Shown: positions 36,828-46,261 of the stretch, in pieces
How positions within the stretch are numbered: position 1 is the stretch's first letter
Layout: every line of letters starts with the position of its first letter
Assembly (NCBI RefSeq): GCF_000757905.1
Contig: NZ_JRLH01000005.1
Source: Arsenophonus nilaparvatae
Lineage (GTDB): Bacteria > Pseudomonadota > Gammaproteobacteria > Enterobacterales > Enterobacteriaceae
Reading direction: 5' to 3' (one strand)
DNA: 64,000 nucleotides
Notes under the pieces: model-generated
Databases searched by the model: none
The model's input: the letters and a program-made list of their open reading frames with translations, nothing else
Told to the model about the DNA's origin: nothing
Position numbers and translations under genes: made by a program

Positions 36828-36839
36828 GAGGTAAAATCA

Positions 36840-38459
36840 ATGTCTATTGAAATTAACGTTCCTGATATTGGTGCAGATGAAGTTGAAGTTACCGAAATTA
36901 TGGTAAAAGTGGGCGACAAAGTTGATGTTGAGCAGTCGTTAATTACCGTAGAAGGTGAAAAGGCGTCAATGGAAGTTCCGTCACCACAGGCTGGTGTTGT
37001 GAAAGAAATTAAAGTCGCAGTTGGTGACAAAGTCGCAACCGGTAAGTTGATTATGGTTTTTGATACAGCGGAAAAAGTAACAGAAGCTAGCGCTAAAACA
37101 ACCTCTGATGCAAACACGGATAAAGCAGATAGCAAAGATGTGGGTCAAGCAAAAAGTGAATTAACGGAAGTTATTGTACCGGATATTGGTAATGATGAAG
37201 TTGAAGTTACCGATATAATGGTTAACGTTGGTGATAAAATCTCCGTTGAGCAATCGCTAATTACTGTAGAAGGTGAAAAGGCATCGATGGAAGTGCCAGC
37301 GCCTTTTGCCGGCGAAGTTAAAGAGATCAAAATTGCTAAAGGCGATAAAGTTAAAACCGGTTCACTAATTATGATTTTTGCGGTTGATGCCACCGCAGCT
37401 TCGCCAGCTGCCAGTGCGGAAACTAGCAGCGCTGAAATAGCGAAAAAATCAGAGGCCTCGCCTTCTGAACCCCCTCAAGTCTCATCTACAGCACAGGCAA
37501 GTAATGTTTCTGAGACTAAAAATGAATTTATTGAAAATGATGCGTATGTGCATGCAACACCGCTTATTCGCCGTTTAGCGCGTGAATTTGGTGTTAATTT
37601 GGCTAAGGTAAATGGAACAGGGCGTAAAGGTCGCATTCTGCGTGAGGACGTTCAGACTTATGTCAAAGAGGCGGTAAAACGTTCTGAAGCTGGAGCGACT
37701 ACCGCGGGTGGTTTGCCAGGCATGCTACCATGGCCAAAAGTTGATTTTAGTAAATTTGGTGAAGTTGAAGAAGTTGAACTTGGCCGCATTCAAAAGATAT
37801 CTAGCGCTAATTTGAGTCGTAACTGGGTAATGATCCCGCATGTGACTGTCATGGAAGATGCTGATATTACCGAAGTAGAAGCTTTCCGTAAGCAGCAAAA
37901 TAAAGAGATGGAAAAGTTGCAAACGGGAGTAAAAATTACACCATTAGTTTTTGTCATGAAAGCGGTTGCTCGAGCATTAGAAGAAATACCTCGTTTCAAT
38001 AGTTCAATTTCTGCCGATGCTCAGCGATTAACATTGAAAAAATATGTTCATATTGGTATTGCCGTTGATACCCCAAATGGTTTGGTTGTGCCTGTTATTC
38101 GCGATGTTAATAAGAAAGGTATTATCGAGCTTTCCAAAGAATTGATGGAAGTATCGAAGAAAGCACGTGCCGGCAAATTGACCGCGTCTGATATGCAAGG
38201 TGGCAGCTTTACTATTTCTAGCTTAGGTGGTATCGGTACAACAAGTTTTACACCAATTATTAATGCGCCAGAAGTGGCTATTATGGGGCTATCTCGCTCA
38301 TCTATGAAGCCAGTATGGAATGGCAGTGAATTTATTTCACGTCTGATATTACCTATGTCACTCTCCTTTGATCATCGTGTCATCGATGGTGCAGATGGCG
38401 CTCGTTTTGTCACTCGTATTGCACAGTTAATGAGTGATATTCGCCGTTTGGTTATGTAA
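36840..38459 (+). CDS. aceF: pyruvate dehydrogenase E2, dihydrolipoamide acetyltransferase AceF, with two lipoyl domains
   Basis: Core of the pyruvate dehydrogenase complex; transfers acetyl to CoA. It has two lipoyl domains with modified Lys expected at residues 41 and 147 (both in GEKASMEVP), each followed by a linker (Ala/Ser/Lys-rich). Next come an E1/E3-binding domain (HATPLIRRLAREFGVNLAKV, GRKGRILREDV) and the acyltransferase domain ending with catalytic SFDHRVIDGADGARF. At 539 aa it is shorter than E. coli (630, three lipoyl domains). The two-domain form is known in other bacteria. Confidence 0.97.
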   Translation: MSIEINVPDIGADEVEVTEIMVKVGDKVDVEQSLITVEGEKASMEVPSPQAGVVKEIKVAVGDKVATGKLIMVFDTAEKVTEASAKTTSDANTDKADSKDVGQAKSELTEVIVPDIGNDEVEVTDIMVNVGDKISVEQSLITVEGEKASMEVPAPFAGEVKEIKIAKGDKVKTGSLIMIFAVDATAASPAASAETSSAEIAKKSEASPSEPPQVSSTAQASNVSETKNEFIENDAYVHATPLIRRLAREFGVNLAKVNGTGRKGRILREDVQTYVKEAVKRSEAGATTAGGLPGMLPWPKVDFSKFGEVEEVELGRIQKISSANLSRNWVMIPHVTVMEDADITEVEAFRKQQNKEMEKLQTGVKITPLVFVMKAVARALEEIPRFNSSISADAQRLTLKKYVHIGIAVDTPNGLVVPVIRDVNKKGIIELSKELMEVSKKARAGKLTASDMQGGSFTISSLGGIGTTSFTPIINAPEVAIMGLSRSSMKPVWNGSEFISRLILPMSLSFDHRVIDGADGARFVTRIAQLMSDIRRLVM

Positions 38460-38464
38460 TTTAT

Positions 38465-38495
38465 AGACCGACTGAATGTCGGTCTGTTTTATTAT
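38465..38495 (+). terminator. rho-independent terminator after aceF
   Basis: AGACCGAC (38465-38472) and GTCGGTCT (38478-38485) form a perfect 8-bp stem with loop TGAAT, followed by GTTTTATTATT. It separates aceF from lpdA, so lpdA needs read-through or its own promoter, as in E. coli. Confidence 0.85.
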
Positions 38496-38568
38496 TAGTA
38501 ATTACAGAATTTTTTCTAATTTGTCCTATAGGTTGAGAGTTATGTCACGTTAGAGCACTTTCAAGGAT

Positions 38569-38598
38569 GTTAACAATTCTGTAAACTGCCTTTAGTAC
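38569..38598 (+). promoter_or_regulatory. probable lpdA promoter with ArcA-like site
   Basis: GTTAACAATTCTGTAAACT at 38569-38587 is close to the E. coli lpd promoter block GTTAACAATTTTGTAAAAT as I remember it, which carries an ArcA site. TTAACA (38570-38575) could act as -35 with TAGTAC (38593-38598) at 17 bases. It lies between the aceF terminator and lpdA. Confidence 0.5.
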
Positions 38599-38662
38599 AC
38601 ACGTCTCGGTGGTTATAAATTTTTTCGTCTGACTCGCCGGACAACAAAAGTAAGAGGTCATG

Positions 38663-40087
38663 ATGAGTACTGAAATTAAAACCCAAGTAGTGGTTCTAGG
38701 AGCGGGACCTGCGGGTTATTCAGCAGCTTTTCGCTGTGCAGATCTTGGTTTAGAAACGGTTTTAGTCGAGCGTTATGAGACATTAGGCGGTGTTTGTCTT
38801 AATGTCGGTTGTATTCCTTCCAAAGCATTATTGCATGTTGCAAAAGTTATTGAAGAAGCGAAGGCATTGGCGGCACATGGGATCGTATTTGGTGAACCGA
38901 AAACAGATATTGATAAAGTACGGCTGTGGAAAGAAAAGGTTATTGGCCAATTAACAACTGGTTTGGCCGGAATGGCAAAGGGTCGTAAAGTTAAAGTTGT
39001 TAATGGATTAGGTAAATTTACCGGTGCTAATACATTGGTTGTTGAAGGTAAAAAAGAAACAACAACCATCAACTTTGACAATGCTATTATTGCTGCAGGC
39101 TCACGTCCGATCCAGCTTCCATTTATTCCTCATGACGACCCGCGAGTATGGGATTCTACTGATGCTTTGCAACTAACAAAAGTACCCAAGCGTATGTTAG
39201 TGATGGGCGGCGGTATCATCGGTTTAGAAATGGGTACTGTTTATCATGCATTAGGATCGGAAATTGATGTGGTTGAAATGTTCGATCAGGTTATTCCTGC
39301 AGCAGATAAGGACATTGTTAAGCTTTTTACTAAACAGATAAGTAAGAAGTTTAATTTAATGCTCGAGACGAAAGTGACTGCGGTGGAAGCCAAAAAAGAT
39401 GGTATCTATGTAACGATGGAAGGCAAGAAGGCACCGGCCAAACCACAATGTTATGATGCTGTTTTAGTGGCAATTGGTCGTGTACCGAATGGCAAATTAA
39501 TTGATGCGGGTAAAGCCGGAGTAGAAGTGGATGAGAGAGGTTTTATCCACACAGATAAACAGATGCGTACCAATGTGCCCCATATTTATGCGATTGGTGA
39601 CATTGTCGGTCAGCCAATGCTGGCTCATAAAGGTGTTCATGAGGGTCATGTGGCGGCTGAAGTGATTTCTGGTTTGAAACACTATTTTGATCCAAAAGTC
39701 ATTCCTTCAATTGCTTATACTGAACCTGAAGTTGCTTGGGTTGGTTTGACAGAAAAAGAAGCTAAAGAAAAAGGTATCAGTTATGAAGTAGCCACTTTCC
39801 CATGGGCTGCTTCTGGTCGTGCTATTGCATCTGATTGTTCAGAGGGTATGACTAAGCTTATTTTTGATAAGGAAACCCACCGCGTTATTGGTGGGGCGGT
39901 TGTCGGTGTTAATGGTGGCGAATTACTAGGTGAAATTGGCTTAGCAATTGAAATGGGGTGTGATGCAGAAGACATTGCATTGACTATTCATGCTCACCCG
40001 ACATTATACGAATCAATCGGTATGGCAGCTGAAGTATTTGAGGGAAGTATTACTGATTTGCCTAATCCAAAAGCAAAGAAAAAGTAA
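38663..40087 (+). CDS. lpdA: dihydrolipoyl dehydrogenase LpdA (E3)
   Basis: FAD flavoprotein that reoxidises lipoyl groups of the pyruvate and 2-oxoglutarate dehydrogenases. It is 474 aa, the E. coli length. FAD site VVLGAGPAGYSAA, redox disulfide GGVCLNVGCIPSKAL (Cys45 and Cys50), NAD site MGGGIIGLEMG, and C-terminal HAHPTLYES with the catalytic His. The second of two adjacent ATGs (38663) is preferred: AAGAGG lies five bases before it and two before the first. Confidence 0.98.
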   Translation: MSTEIKTQVVVLGAGPAGYSAAFRCADLGLETVLVERYETLGGVCLNVGCIPSKALLHVAKVIEEAKALAAHGIVFGEPKTDIDKVRLWKEKVIGQLTTGLAGMAKGRKVKVVNGLGKFTGANTLVVEGKKETTTINFDNAIIAAGSRPIQLPFIPHDDPRVWDSTDALQLTKVPKRMLVMGGGIIGLEMGTVYHALGSEIDVVEMFDQVIPAADKDIVKLFTKQISKKFNLMLETKVTAVEAKKDGIYVTMEGKKAPAKPQCYDAVLVAIGRVPNGKLIDAGKAGVEVDERGFIHTDKQMRTNVPHIYAIGDIVGQPMLAHKGVHEGHVAAEVISGLKHYFDPKVIPSIAYTEPEVAWVGLTEKEAKEKGISYEVATFPWAASGRAIASDCSEGMTKLIFDKETHRVIGGAVVGVNGGELLGEIGLAIEMGCDAEDIALTIHAHPTLYESIGMAAEVFEGSITDLPNPKAKKK

Positions 40088-40140
40088 TTTATTTTATTCT
40101 CGTAAAATAAATTTGTTGTAAGCATTATTCGACTTATTAC

Positions 40141-40178
40141 TAGCTCCTTTATTTGATTTAAATAAGGGAGCTATTTTT
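40141..40178 (+). terminator. rho-independent terminator after lpdA
   Basis: TAGCTCCTTTATT (40141-40153) pairs with AATAAGGGAGCTA (40161-40173) with a single G-U pair and a short loop, followed by TTTTTT. It is one of the strongest terminators in the window. Confidence 0.9.
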
Positions 40179-40543
40179 TGCTTGAAAAGTAAGAATAATA
40201 TTTTATTCAATTGAAATGTTTATTATTTAATAAAATTAACTAGTTATTGCAATTGTCTATAAAAAACAAACCATTTTTGCTACTAATGGATAAAATTTTT
40301 TACCTAGAGTAGCAATACATGAGATCAAAAAACCGCAGCAATATTTATTGGCTCTGATGAATGTTGGAGGTATGTAAATAAATTAACAGTATAATTAAAT
40401 TCTGTTATTCTGGATGTTCCATACTGGGCATAATTGATAGAAGTAAAATTATGTTAAGCTAATTCCTCTGACCAGGCCCTTCATTTTCTATTTGAGATGT
40501 AGACATCCAGGTATATAAATTAAAATCAATTGAGGAGAACGTC
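40179..40543. other. acnB upstream region
   Basis: About 365 bases without a gene. It contains a weak inverted repeat TGCTACT (40278-40284)/AGTAGCA (40318-40324) and the acnB leader, ending in GAGGAG just before the GTG start. The acnB promoter was not identified with confidence. Confidence 0.45.
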
Positions 40544-43141
40544 GTGCTAAAAGAGTACCGTGAGCATGTAGCTGAACGTGCAGCACAAGGAATAATACCC
40601 AAGCCACTAAATGCTACCCAAGTTGCTAAATTAGTTGAACTAATAAAAACCCCACCTGAAACTGAAAAAAATTTCCTATTAGATCTGTTAAGTAATCGTA
40701 TTCCTCCTGGTGTTGATGAAGCTGCTTACGTGAAAGCTGACTTCTTAGCTGCTATTACTAAAGGAAAAACATATTCCCCCTTACTTACACCAGCAAAAGC
40801 GACAGAGTTATTAGGCACTATGCAGGGTGGCTATAATATCTCTCCATTAATTGATGCGCTGGATGATGAACAGTTGGCACCAATAGCAGCCAAAGCATTG
40901 TCCCATACTTTGTTAATGTTTGATAACTTCTATGACGTAGAAGAAAAAGCAAATATGGGCAACCAATATGCGCGCCAAGTTATAGATTCATGGGCAAATG
41001 CCGAATGGTTTCTTGATAAACCTGCATTAGCAGAGAAACTGACTGTAACTGTCTTTAAGGTAACGGGGGAAACCAATACTGATGATTTATCACCAGCACC
41101 TGATGCCTGGTCACGACCGGATATTCCGTTACATGCACAGGCAATGCTTAAAAATACCCGTGATGGAATTATACCCGATGAGCTTGGTGTCATTGGGCCT
41201 ATCAAACAGATTGAAACATTGTGTAAAAAAGGTTTTCCATTAGCTTATGTTGGTGATGTTGTCGGTACAGGCTCTTCGCGAAAATCAGCAGCCAATTCAG
41301 TAATATGGTTTATGGGCAAAGATATTCCTTTTGTACCAAATAAACGTAATGGCGGTATTGTTTTGGGTGGAAAAATTGCACCAATATTTTTTAATACGAT
41401 GCAAGATGCGGGCGCCCTGCCGATTGAAGTTGATGTGACTTCACTGAATATGGGAGATGTGATTGATATTTATCCCTATAAAGGAGAAATTCGCTGTCAT
41501 GCCACTAATGCCTTATTAACAACTTTTGCATTAAAAACCGACGTTTTACTTGATGAAGTTCGAGCCGGCGGGCGGATTGCGCTGATTATAGGCCGTGGAC
41601 TGACAGCACGAGCGCGGGAGTCTTTGGGCTTGCCTGCGATTGAAGTATTTTGCCAGGTAAAATCAGTTATACAAAGTGACCGAGGTTTTACCCTGGCACA
41701 AAAAATGGTTGGTCGTGCTTGTAATAAGCTTGGAATTCGTCCTGGTGAATATTGTGAACCGAAGATGACGTCGGTTGGTTCGCAGGACACTACAGGACCA
41801 ATGACCCGAGATGAGCTTAAGGATTTAGCTTGTTTAGGTTTTTCAGCCGATTTGGTTATGCAGTCATTTTGTCATACTGCCGCTTATCCAAAGCCTATCG
41901 ATGTAACCACCCATGATACTTTACCTGATTTTGTTATGGATCGTGGCGGTGTTTCTTTGCGTCCCGGTGATGGTATTATTCATTCTTGGTTAAACAGGAT
42001 GCTGTTGCCGGATACAGTGGGAACGGGTGGTGATTCACACACGCGTTTTCCTATTGGTATTTCATTTCCTGCTGGTTCCGGATTAGTTGCTTTTGCTGCG
42101 GCGACCGGTGTTATGCCTTTAGATATGCCTGAATCGGTATTAGTCCGCTTTAAAGGTCAAATGCAGCCAGGTATTACTTTACGTGATTTAGTTCATGCTA
42201 TCCCTTACTATGCGATCCAACAGGATTTATTGACGGTCGAAAAGCGAGGTAAGAAAAATATTTTCTCAGGCCGAATATTAGAAATTGAAGGCTTACCCCA
42301 ATTAAAAGTTGAACAAGCGTTTGAATTAGCGGATGCCTCGGCAGAACGCTCAGCTGCGGGTTGTACTATCAAGTTAGATAAAGAGCCCATTATCGAATAT
42401 CTACAATCTAACATTGTATTATTGAAATGGATGATTGCGAATGGATATGGTGATCGCCGTACTCTCGAACGTCGCATTAGTTCAATGAATAAATGGTTGG
42501 CTGATCCGCAACTATTAACGGCTGATGCTGATGCAGATTATGCAGCAGTTATTGAAATTAATTTAAATGAAATAATCGAGCCCATTTTATGTGCACCAAA
42601 TGATCCAGATGATGCACGTTTATTATCTTCCGTGGCGAATGAAAAAATTGATGAGGTTTTCATTGGCTCCTGTATGACTAATATTGGTCATTTCCGTGCG
42701 GCAGGTGAGCTTCTAGAGCAACATAAAGGGCAAATCCCCACTCGTTTATGGGTTGCTCCGCCGACTAAAATGGATGCTGCTAAGCTAATCGAAGAAGGTT
42801 ATTACAATATTTTTGGTAAAAGTGGGGCACGGATTGAAATTCCTGGTTGCTCACTATGTATGGGTAATCAGGCTCGTGTTATGGATGGAGCAACCGTGGT
42901 TTCGACCTCTACCCGTAATTTCCCTAATCGACTAGGAACTGGCGCAAGGGTTTTTCTTGCTTCAGCAGAGTTGGCAGCAGTTGCTTCATTATTGGGATAC
43001 TTACCAACGGTAGAAGAGTATCTGCAATTGATTAATGGCATGGGAAATAAGAGTCAAAATATATACCAATACTTAAATTTTGACTTACTACCTCAATATA
43101 CAAAAAAAGCGGAAACAATAATTTTCCAGTCAGCTGTTTGA
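40544..43141 (+). CDS. acnB: aconitate hydratase B AcnB
   Basis: Main citrate-cycle aconitase, interconverting citrate and isocitrate; also a 2-methylisocitrate dehydratase in E. coli. It is 865 aa, the E. coli length. The N-terminal HEAT-like domain is followed by the swivel domain (GDVVGTGSSRKSA) and the Fe-S core with cysteines in GSCMTNIGH and IPGCSLCMGNQ. It starts at GTG 40544 after GAGGAG. It is transcribed alone, ending at an inverted repeat. Confidence 0.98.
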   Translation: MLKEYREHVAERAAQGIIPKPLNATQVAKLVELIKTPPETEKNFLLDLLSNRIPPGVDEAAYVKADFLAAITKGKTYSPLLTPAKATELLGTMQGGYNISPLIDALDDEQLAPIAAKALSHTLLMFDNFYDVEEKANMGNQYARQVIDSWANAEWFLDKPALAEKLTVTVFKVTGETNTDDLSPAPDAWSRPDIPLHAQAMLKNTRDGIIPDELGVIGPIKQIETLCKKGFPLAYVGDVVGTGSSRKSAANSVIWFMGKDIPFVPNKRNGGIVLGGKIAPIFFNTMQDAGALPIEVDVTSLNMGDVIDIYPYKGEIRCHATNALLTTFALKTDVLLDEVRAGGRIALIIGRGLTARARESLGLPAIEVFCQVKSVIQSDRGFTLAQKMVGRACNKLGIRPGEYCEPKMTSVGSQDTTGPMTRDELKDLACLGFSADLVMQSFCHTAAYPKPIDVTTHDTLPDFVMDRGGVSLRPGDGIIHSWLNRMLLPDTVGTGGDSHTRFPIGISFPAGSGLVAFAAATGVMPLDMPESVLVRFKGQMQPGITLRDLVHAIPYYAIQQDLLTVEKRGKKNIFSGRILEIEGLPQLKVEQAFELADASAERSAAGCTIKLDKEPIIEYLQSNIVLLKWMIANGYGDRRTLERRISSMNKWLADPQLLTADADADYAAVIEINLNEIIEPILCAPNDPDDARLLSSVANEKIDEVFIGSCMTNIGHFRAAGELLEQHKGQIPTRLWVAPPTKMDAAKLIEEGYYNIFGKSGARIEIPGCSLCMGNQARVMDGATVVSTSTRNFPNRLGTGARVFLASAELAAVASLLGYLPTVEEYLQLINGMGNKSQNIYQYLNFDLLPQYTKKAETIIFQSAV

Positions 43142-43156
43142 AGTAATAATTTTTCA

Positions 43157-43198
43157 TATACCCTATTTCTTGCTGTAATTAATCAGAGATAGGGTATA
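43157..43198. terminator. possible bidirectional terminator after acnB
   Basis: TATACCCTAT (43157-43166) and ATAGGGTATA (43189-43198) are perfect 10-base inverted repeats around a 22-base spacer. TTTTTC lies on the left side, so a T tract follows the stem only on the minus strand. It lies between acnB and the convergent 43290-43625 gene. Confidence 0.45.
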
Positions 43199-43289
43199 GC
43201 GCTTAGATTCATTTATCTGCTATCTGAAAAACTTATGTCTCTTTAGGATTTGTATTTATTATTTACCAGACAACTTCAGATTAGATCTG

Positions 43290-43625
43290 TTAAAGGGAAT
43301 TAAAAAAGCGATCAAAATTTGCTTTTATATAAGTAAGTTGTGCATTAAATGCTGTTTTAATTAGATCTTTTTGACTGCTGTTAAGGTTTTCTTTTTTCAA
43401 TTTTAAAAAAGAATCTTGCATTAATTGAACCGTTACATCGCATGATTTCTGGAATGCTGTTATGGAATTATTTTTACCAGTGTTAGCCGCTTCAATGACA
43501 ATTTTTTCAAAAACAAGATCGGCTATGTCACGAATATTCTGAACTTCTTCGTTATTAATTCTATCATCTTTATATGCTTGGTTTATAATTTTATCTAATT
43601 TATCATTAATTTCTTTAACATCCAT
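43290..43625 (-). CDS. unrecognised 111-aa helical protein
   Basis: No family was recognised. The protein is charged and predicted to be mostly helical, with no signal peptide or membrane segment and one Cys. It starts MDVKEINDKLDKIINQAY and contains FLKLKKENLNSSQKDLIKTAFNAQL. A ribosome site (AAAGGA) eight bases before the ATG and the clean frame suggest a real gene. It faces acnB and is divergent from yacL; E. coli has nothing between these two. Possibilities include a small secreted or chaperone-like protein, but nothing shows a function. Confidence 0.6.
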   Translation of the reverse strand: MDVKEINDKLDKIINQAYKDDRINNEEVQNIRDIADLVFEKIVIEAANTGKNNSITAFQKSCDVTVQLMQDSFLKLKKENLNSSQKDLIKTAFNAQLTYIKANFDRFFNSL

Positions 43626-43990
43626 AACTTAAATCCTTTTATTAAATATTAAATTCCAACTGTAGAGAATTACAGCCATCATCTACCCATTTTACGAAGA
43701 AAATAATTTTTGAACGGCCATAATTGAAGATTACATATTTAGAAATATGCTTACAAGACAATATAACTATAAACTCTCTTAAAAATGGAGTTGTTACATT
43801 AAATTAGCTAAGTCTTTTCTCTTTAATGGCTGAAACGATATTGCTTATTAAGCGCCAATTTTTAAATAGCCACCTCTATATGTAATAGGGTATTTATATT
43901 ATTGCTGAAATAAAGTATTTTTATGGTAATGATAATATTTGTGCTGATATAAATAAAAAATACACTCGAGGAACAGGACGGAGATCAGGT
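43626..43990. other. intergenic region between the 111-aa gene and yacL
   Basis: About 365 AT-rich bases, divergent promoters expected. No terminator, repeat or gene remnant was recognised. The only clear signal is the purine-rich stretch GGACGGAGATCAGG before yacL. Confidence 0.45.
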
Positions 43991-44362
43991 ATGGATTATG
44001 AATTTCAACAGGATGTCACTGGCCATATCATCGCTCGATTTTCAATGGATCATGAAGCAATTGGTTATTGGTTGAATGAGGAAATTAAAGGTGATTTATG
44101 TCAGTTAGAGCAGATTCAGACAGGTTATCATTCTATTAAAGGCAGCGGGCGTCAATGGAAAAAAATCGGACGTGAATTTACATTGTTCATGGATGATAAA
44201 GAGATCATGATACGAGCTAATCAGTTACACTTTCAAACAGAAGATTTAGAAGAAGGGATGTGTTATTACGATAACGAGAGTATTGCATTTTGTGGTTTAG
44301 ATGATTTTATTAAAATGCTGGAAAACTATCGTAACTTTATTTTATTAAACATTATCGATTAA
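43991..44362 (+). CDS. yacL: UPF0231 family protein YacL
   Basis: A 123-aa conserved enterobacterial protein of unknown function (E. coli 120 aa). It starts MDYEFQQDVTGHI and contains SMDHEAIGYWLNEE, IMIRANQL, EEGMCYYDNES and FCGLDDF, all matching E. coli YacL. It follows acnB as in E. coli, apart from the inserted 111-aa gene. It is the last gene of the 2-3 minute block; mscS, the next gene, belongs to another E. coli region. Confidence 0.93.
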   Translation: MDYEFQQDVTGHIIARFSMDHEAIGYWLNEEIKGDLCQLEQIQTGYHSIKGSGRQWKKIGREFTLFMDDKEIMIRANQLHFQTEDLEEGMCYYDNESIAFCGLDDFIKMLENYRNFILLNIID

Positions 44363-44465
44363 AAGATAACAAAATCGCTGTTTTATTTTGTCAATGTTAT
44401 ATCTAAAATTATACAGTTTCGGATATATGATTAGTAATTGATTTATTTTCTCGAGGGGGATTGAG

Positions 44466-45317
44466 ATGGATGAAAATGGTGTGGTAGAAACGATCGATCA
44501 GGCAAAGAGTTGGCTTATTAATCATCAGGATTTGTTAATTCAGTATGCGGTAAATATCGTTTTTGCATTAGTTATTTTATTTGCTGGTTTGATTGTTGCT
44601 AAATGGATCAGTCACATCACTAATCGATTAATGTCATTACGTGGTATAGATAAGACGGTCAGAGATTTTTTATCAGCAATTGTTCGTTATGGCATTATTG
44701 CATTTACCTTAATAGCAGTATTAAGTAAGTTAGGTGTGCAAACTGCCTCTGTTATTGCTGTTTTAGGTGCTGCCGGTTTGGCGATTGGTTTAGCTTTACA
44801 GGGTTCTTTATCTAATTTTGCTGCTGGTGTGTTATTGGTTATTTTTAGGCCATTGCGGGCAGGGGAATATGTTATTTTAGGTGCAGTGGAAGGAACCGTT
44901 GAGCATGTCCAGATTTTTTCAACTTCATTACGTACGGCTGATGATCGCATTGTTGTTATACCCAATAGCAAAGTGATTAACGACAATATTATAAACACTT
45001 CTCGTGAACCTAATCGGCGTACTCAAATTATGGTGGGTGTCGGCTATAATGCGGATATTGATAAGGTTAAAAAAGTGTTAGGTGATGTTATTGCGGCAGA
45101 TGAGCGTATTCAGCATGATAAAGGTGTTACTATCCGTTTACATGAAATGGCACCTTCTTCTCTGAATTTTGTCGTACGTGTTTGGACGACTAATGCTGAT
45201 GGATGGAATGTCTATTGGGACTTGATGGAAAATTTTAAAAAACAGTTAGATGCACATAATATTGGCATACCTTTTCCACAAATGGATGTTCATTTATATC
45301 AAACCAAAAATAGCTAG
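44466..45317 (+). CDS. mscS: small-conductance mechanosensitive channel MscS
   Basis: Tension-gated channel that protects from osmotic downshock. It is 283 aa (E. coli 286). Three N-terminal membrane helices; the pore-lining TM3 has the glycine/alanine pattern VLGAAGLAIGLALQGSLSNFAAG. The cytoplasmic beta domain includes VIPNSKVINDNIIN, and the C-terminus ends PFPQMDVHL. GAGGGG precedes the ATG. In E. coli argO follows; here a terminator and yggE follow. Confidence 0.97.
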   Translation: MDENGVVETIDQAKSWLINHQDLLIQYAVNIVFALVILFAGLIVAKWISHITNRLMSLRGIDKTVRDFLSAIVRYGIIAFTLIAVLSKLGVQTASVIAVLGAAGLAIGLALQGSLSNFAAGVLLVIFRPLRAGEYVILGAVEGTVEHVQIFSTSLRTADDRIVVIPNSKVINDNIINTSREPNRRTQIMVGVGYNADIDKVKKVLGDVIAADERIQHDKGVTIRLHEMAPSSLNFVVRVWTTNADGWNVYWDLMENFKKQLDAHNIGIPFPQMDVHLYQTKNS

Positions 45318-45326
45318 CCAATTATT

Positions 45327-45360
45327 TTGGTGTGGATTAGCTTTCACACCAATATTTTTA
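45327..45360 (+). terminator. rho-independent terminator after mscS
   Basis: TTGGTGTG (45327-45334) and CACACCAA (45345-45352) form a perfect 8-bp stem with a 10-base loop, followed by TATTTTTATT. Confidence 0.8.
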
Positions 45361-45532
45361 TTGGTTAGTAAAATCTCGCTATTTAAATTTGCATTAGTTA
45401 GCGTTGATTAAAATTATTCATTATGATTAATCTTCCCATTATGCTTTTTAATATTCTATTATGTTAAGAATAAACGATTATTGGCTAGCAAATAGTCTAT
45501 CTAGAGTTGATTAATTATGTGCAGGAGGTCTC

Positions 45533-46261
45533 GTGAAGCTTAGTTCGATTATATTTTTAGCGATGATGTCAGTCAGTTCATTACCATTACTTGCTCAATC
45601 TAACTCCTTACCTAATGGGCCACATATCGTGACCTCAGGTAATGCAACGATTAAAGCCACACCAGATATGGTCACTTTACTAATTAATGTTGCTGTAACT
45701 GAAAAAAATGCTGCCTCAGCTAAAACGGCGGTTGACGCACGTGTTAAGCAATATTTTGACTTTCTCAAGGATAAAGGGATAGAAAGTAGCGATATCAATG
45801 CGGCAAATATCACGACTCAACCGAAATATGAATATGATAAAAGCGCCGAAAAATCTAAAATAGTCGGTTATACTGCGGAACGTTCAGTAGAAGTTAAACT
45901 ATATAAACTAGATCAATTGAATACTTTATTGGATGGTGCCTTAGCAGCTGGTTTAAATGAAATTAATTCGGTGCAATTTGGTGTTAAGGATCCTAAACAT
46001 TATCGTGATGAAGCTCGTAATAAAGCAATTGACAATGCTAAAGCGCAAGCAGAAGCGTTAGCAGCAGGATTTAATGTTAAATTAGGCAAAGTTTATAGTA
46101 TTAATTATCGAGCACCTGATGCAACCCCTTATCCAATGCCAAGAATGAAGGCTATGAACCAAATGGTGGCTGCTGCTGCCAGTGATAGCAATCAAACTTA
46201 TGAACAACAGAGCATTGATTTTACCGATCAAGTTGATGTTGTTTTTGAATTGAAACGTTAA
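45533..46261 (+). CDS. yggE: SIMPL-domain periplasmic protein YggE
   Basis: A 242-aa SIMPL/DUF541 protein linked in E. coli to lower oxidative stress. The N-terminal signal peptide (KLSSIIFLAMMSVSSLPLLAQ) has a likely cleavage after the Ala before QSNS. Conserved segments: ISGNATIKATPDMVTL-like VTSGNATIKATPDMV, IESSDINAANITTQPKY, GYTAERSVEVKL and YRDEARNKAIDNAKAQAEALA. It starts at GTG 45533 just after a strong AGGAGGT. It is convergent with argP with a short overlap. Confidence 0.93.
   Translation: MKLSSIIFLAMMSVSSLPLLAQSNSLPNGPHIVTSGNATIKATPDMVTLLINVAVTEKNAASAKTAVDARVKQYFDFLKDKGIESSDINAANITTQPKYEYDKSAEKSKIVGYTAERSVEVKLYKLDQLNTLLDGALAAGLNEINSVQFGVKDPKHYRDEARNKAIDNAKAQAEALAAGFNVKLGKVYSINYRAPDATPYPMPRMKAMNQMVAAAASDSNQTYEQQSIDFTDQVDVVFELKR

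Noticed and set aside
40278..40324. Inverted repeat TGCTACT/AGTAGCA upstream of acnB as an operator
   Set aside because: Only seven bases per arm with a 33-base spacer in AT-rich DNA; no known regulator site matches.
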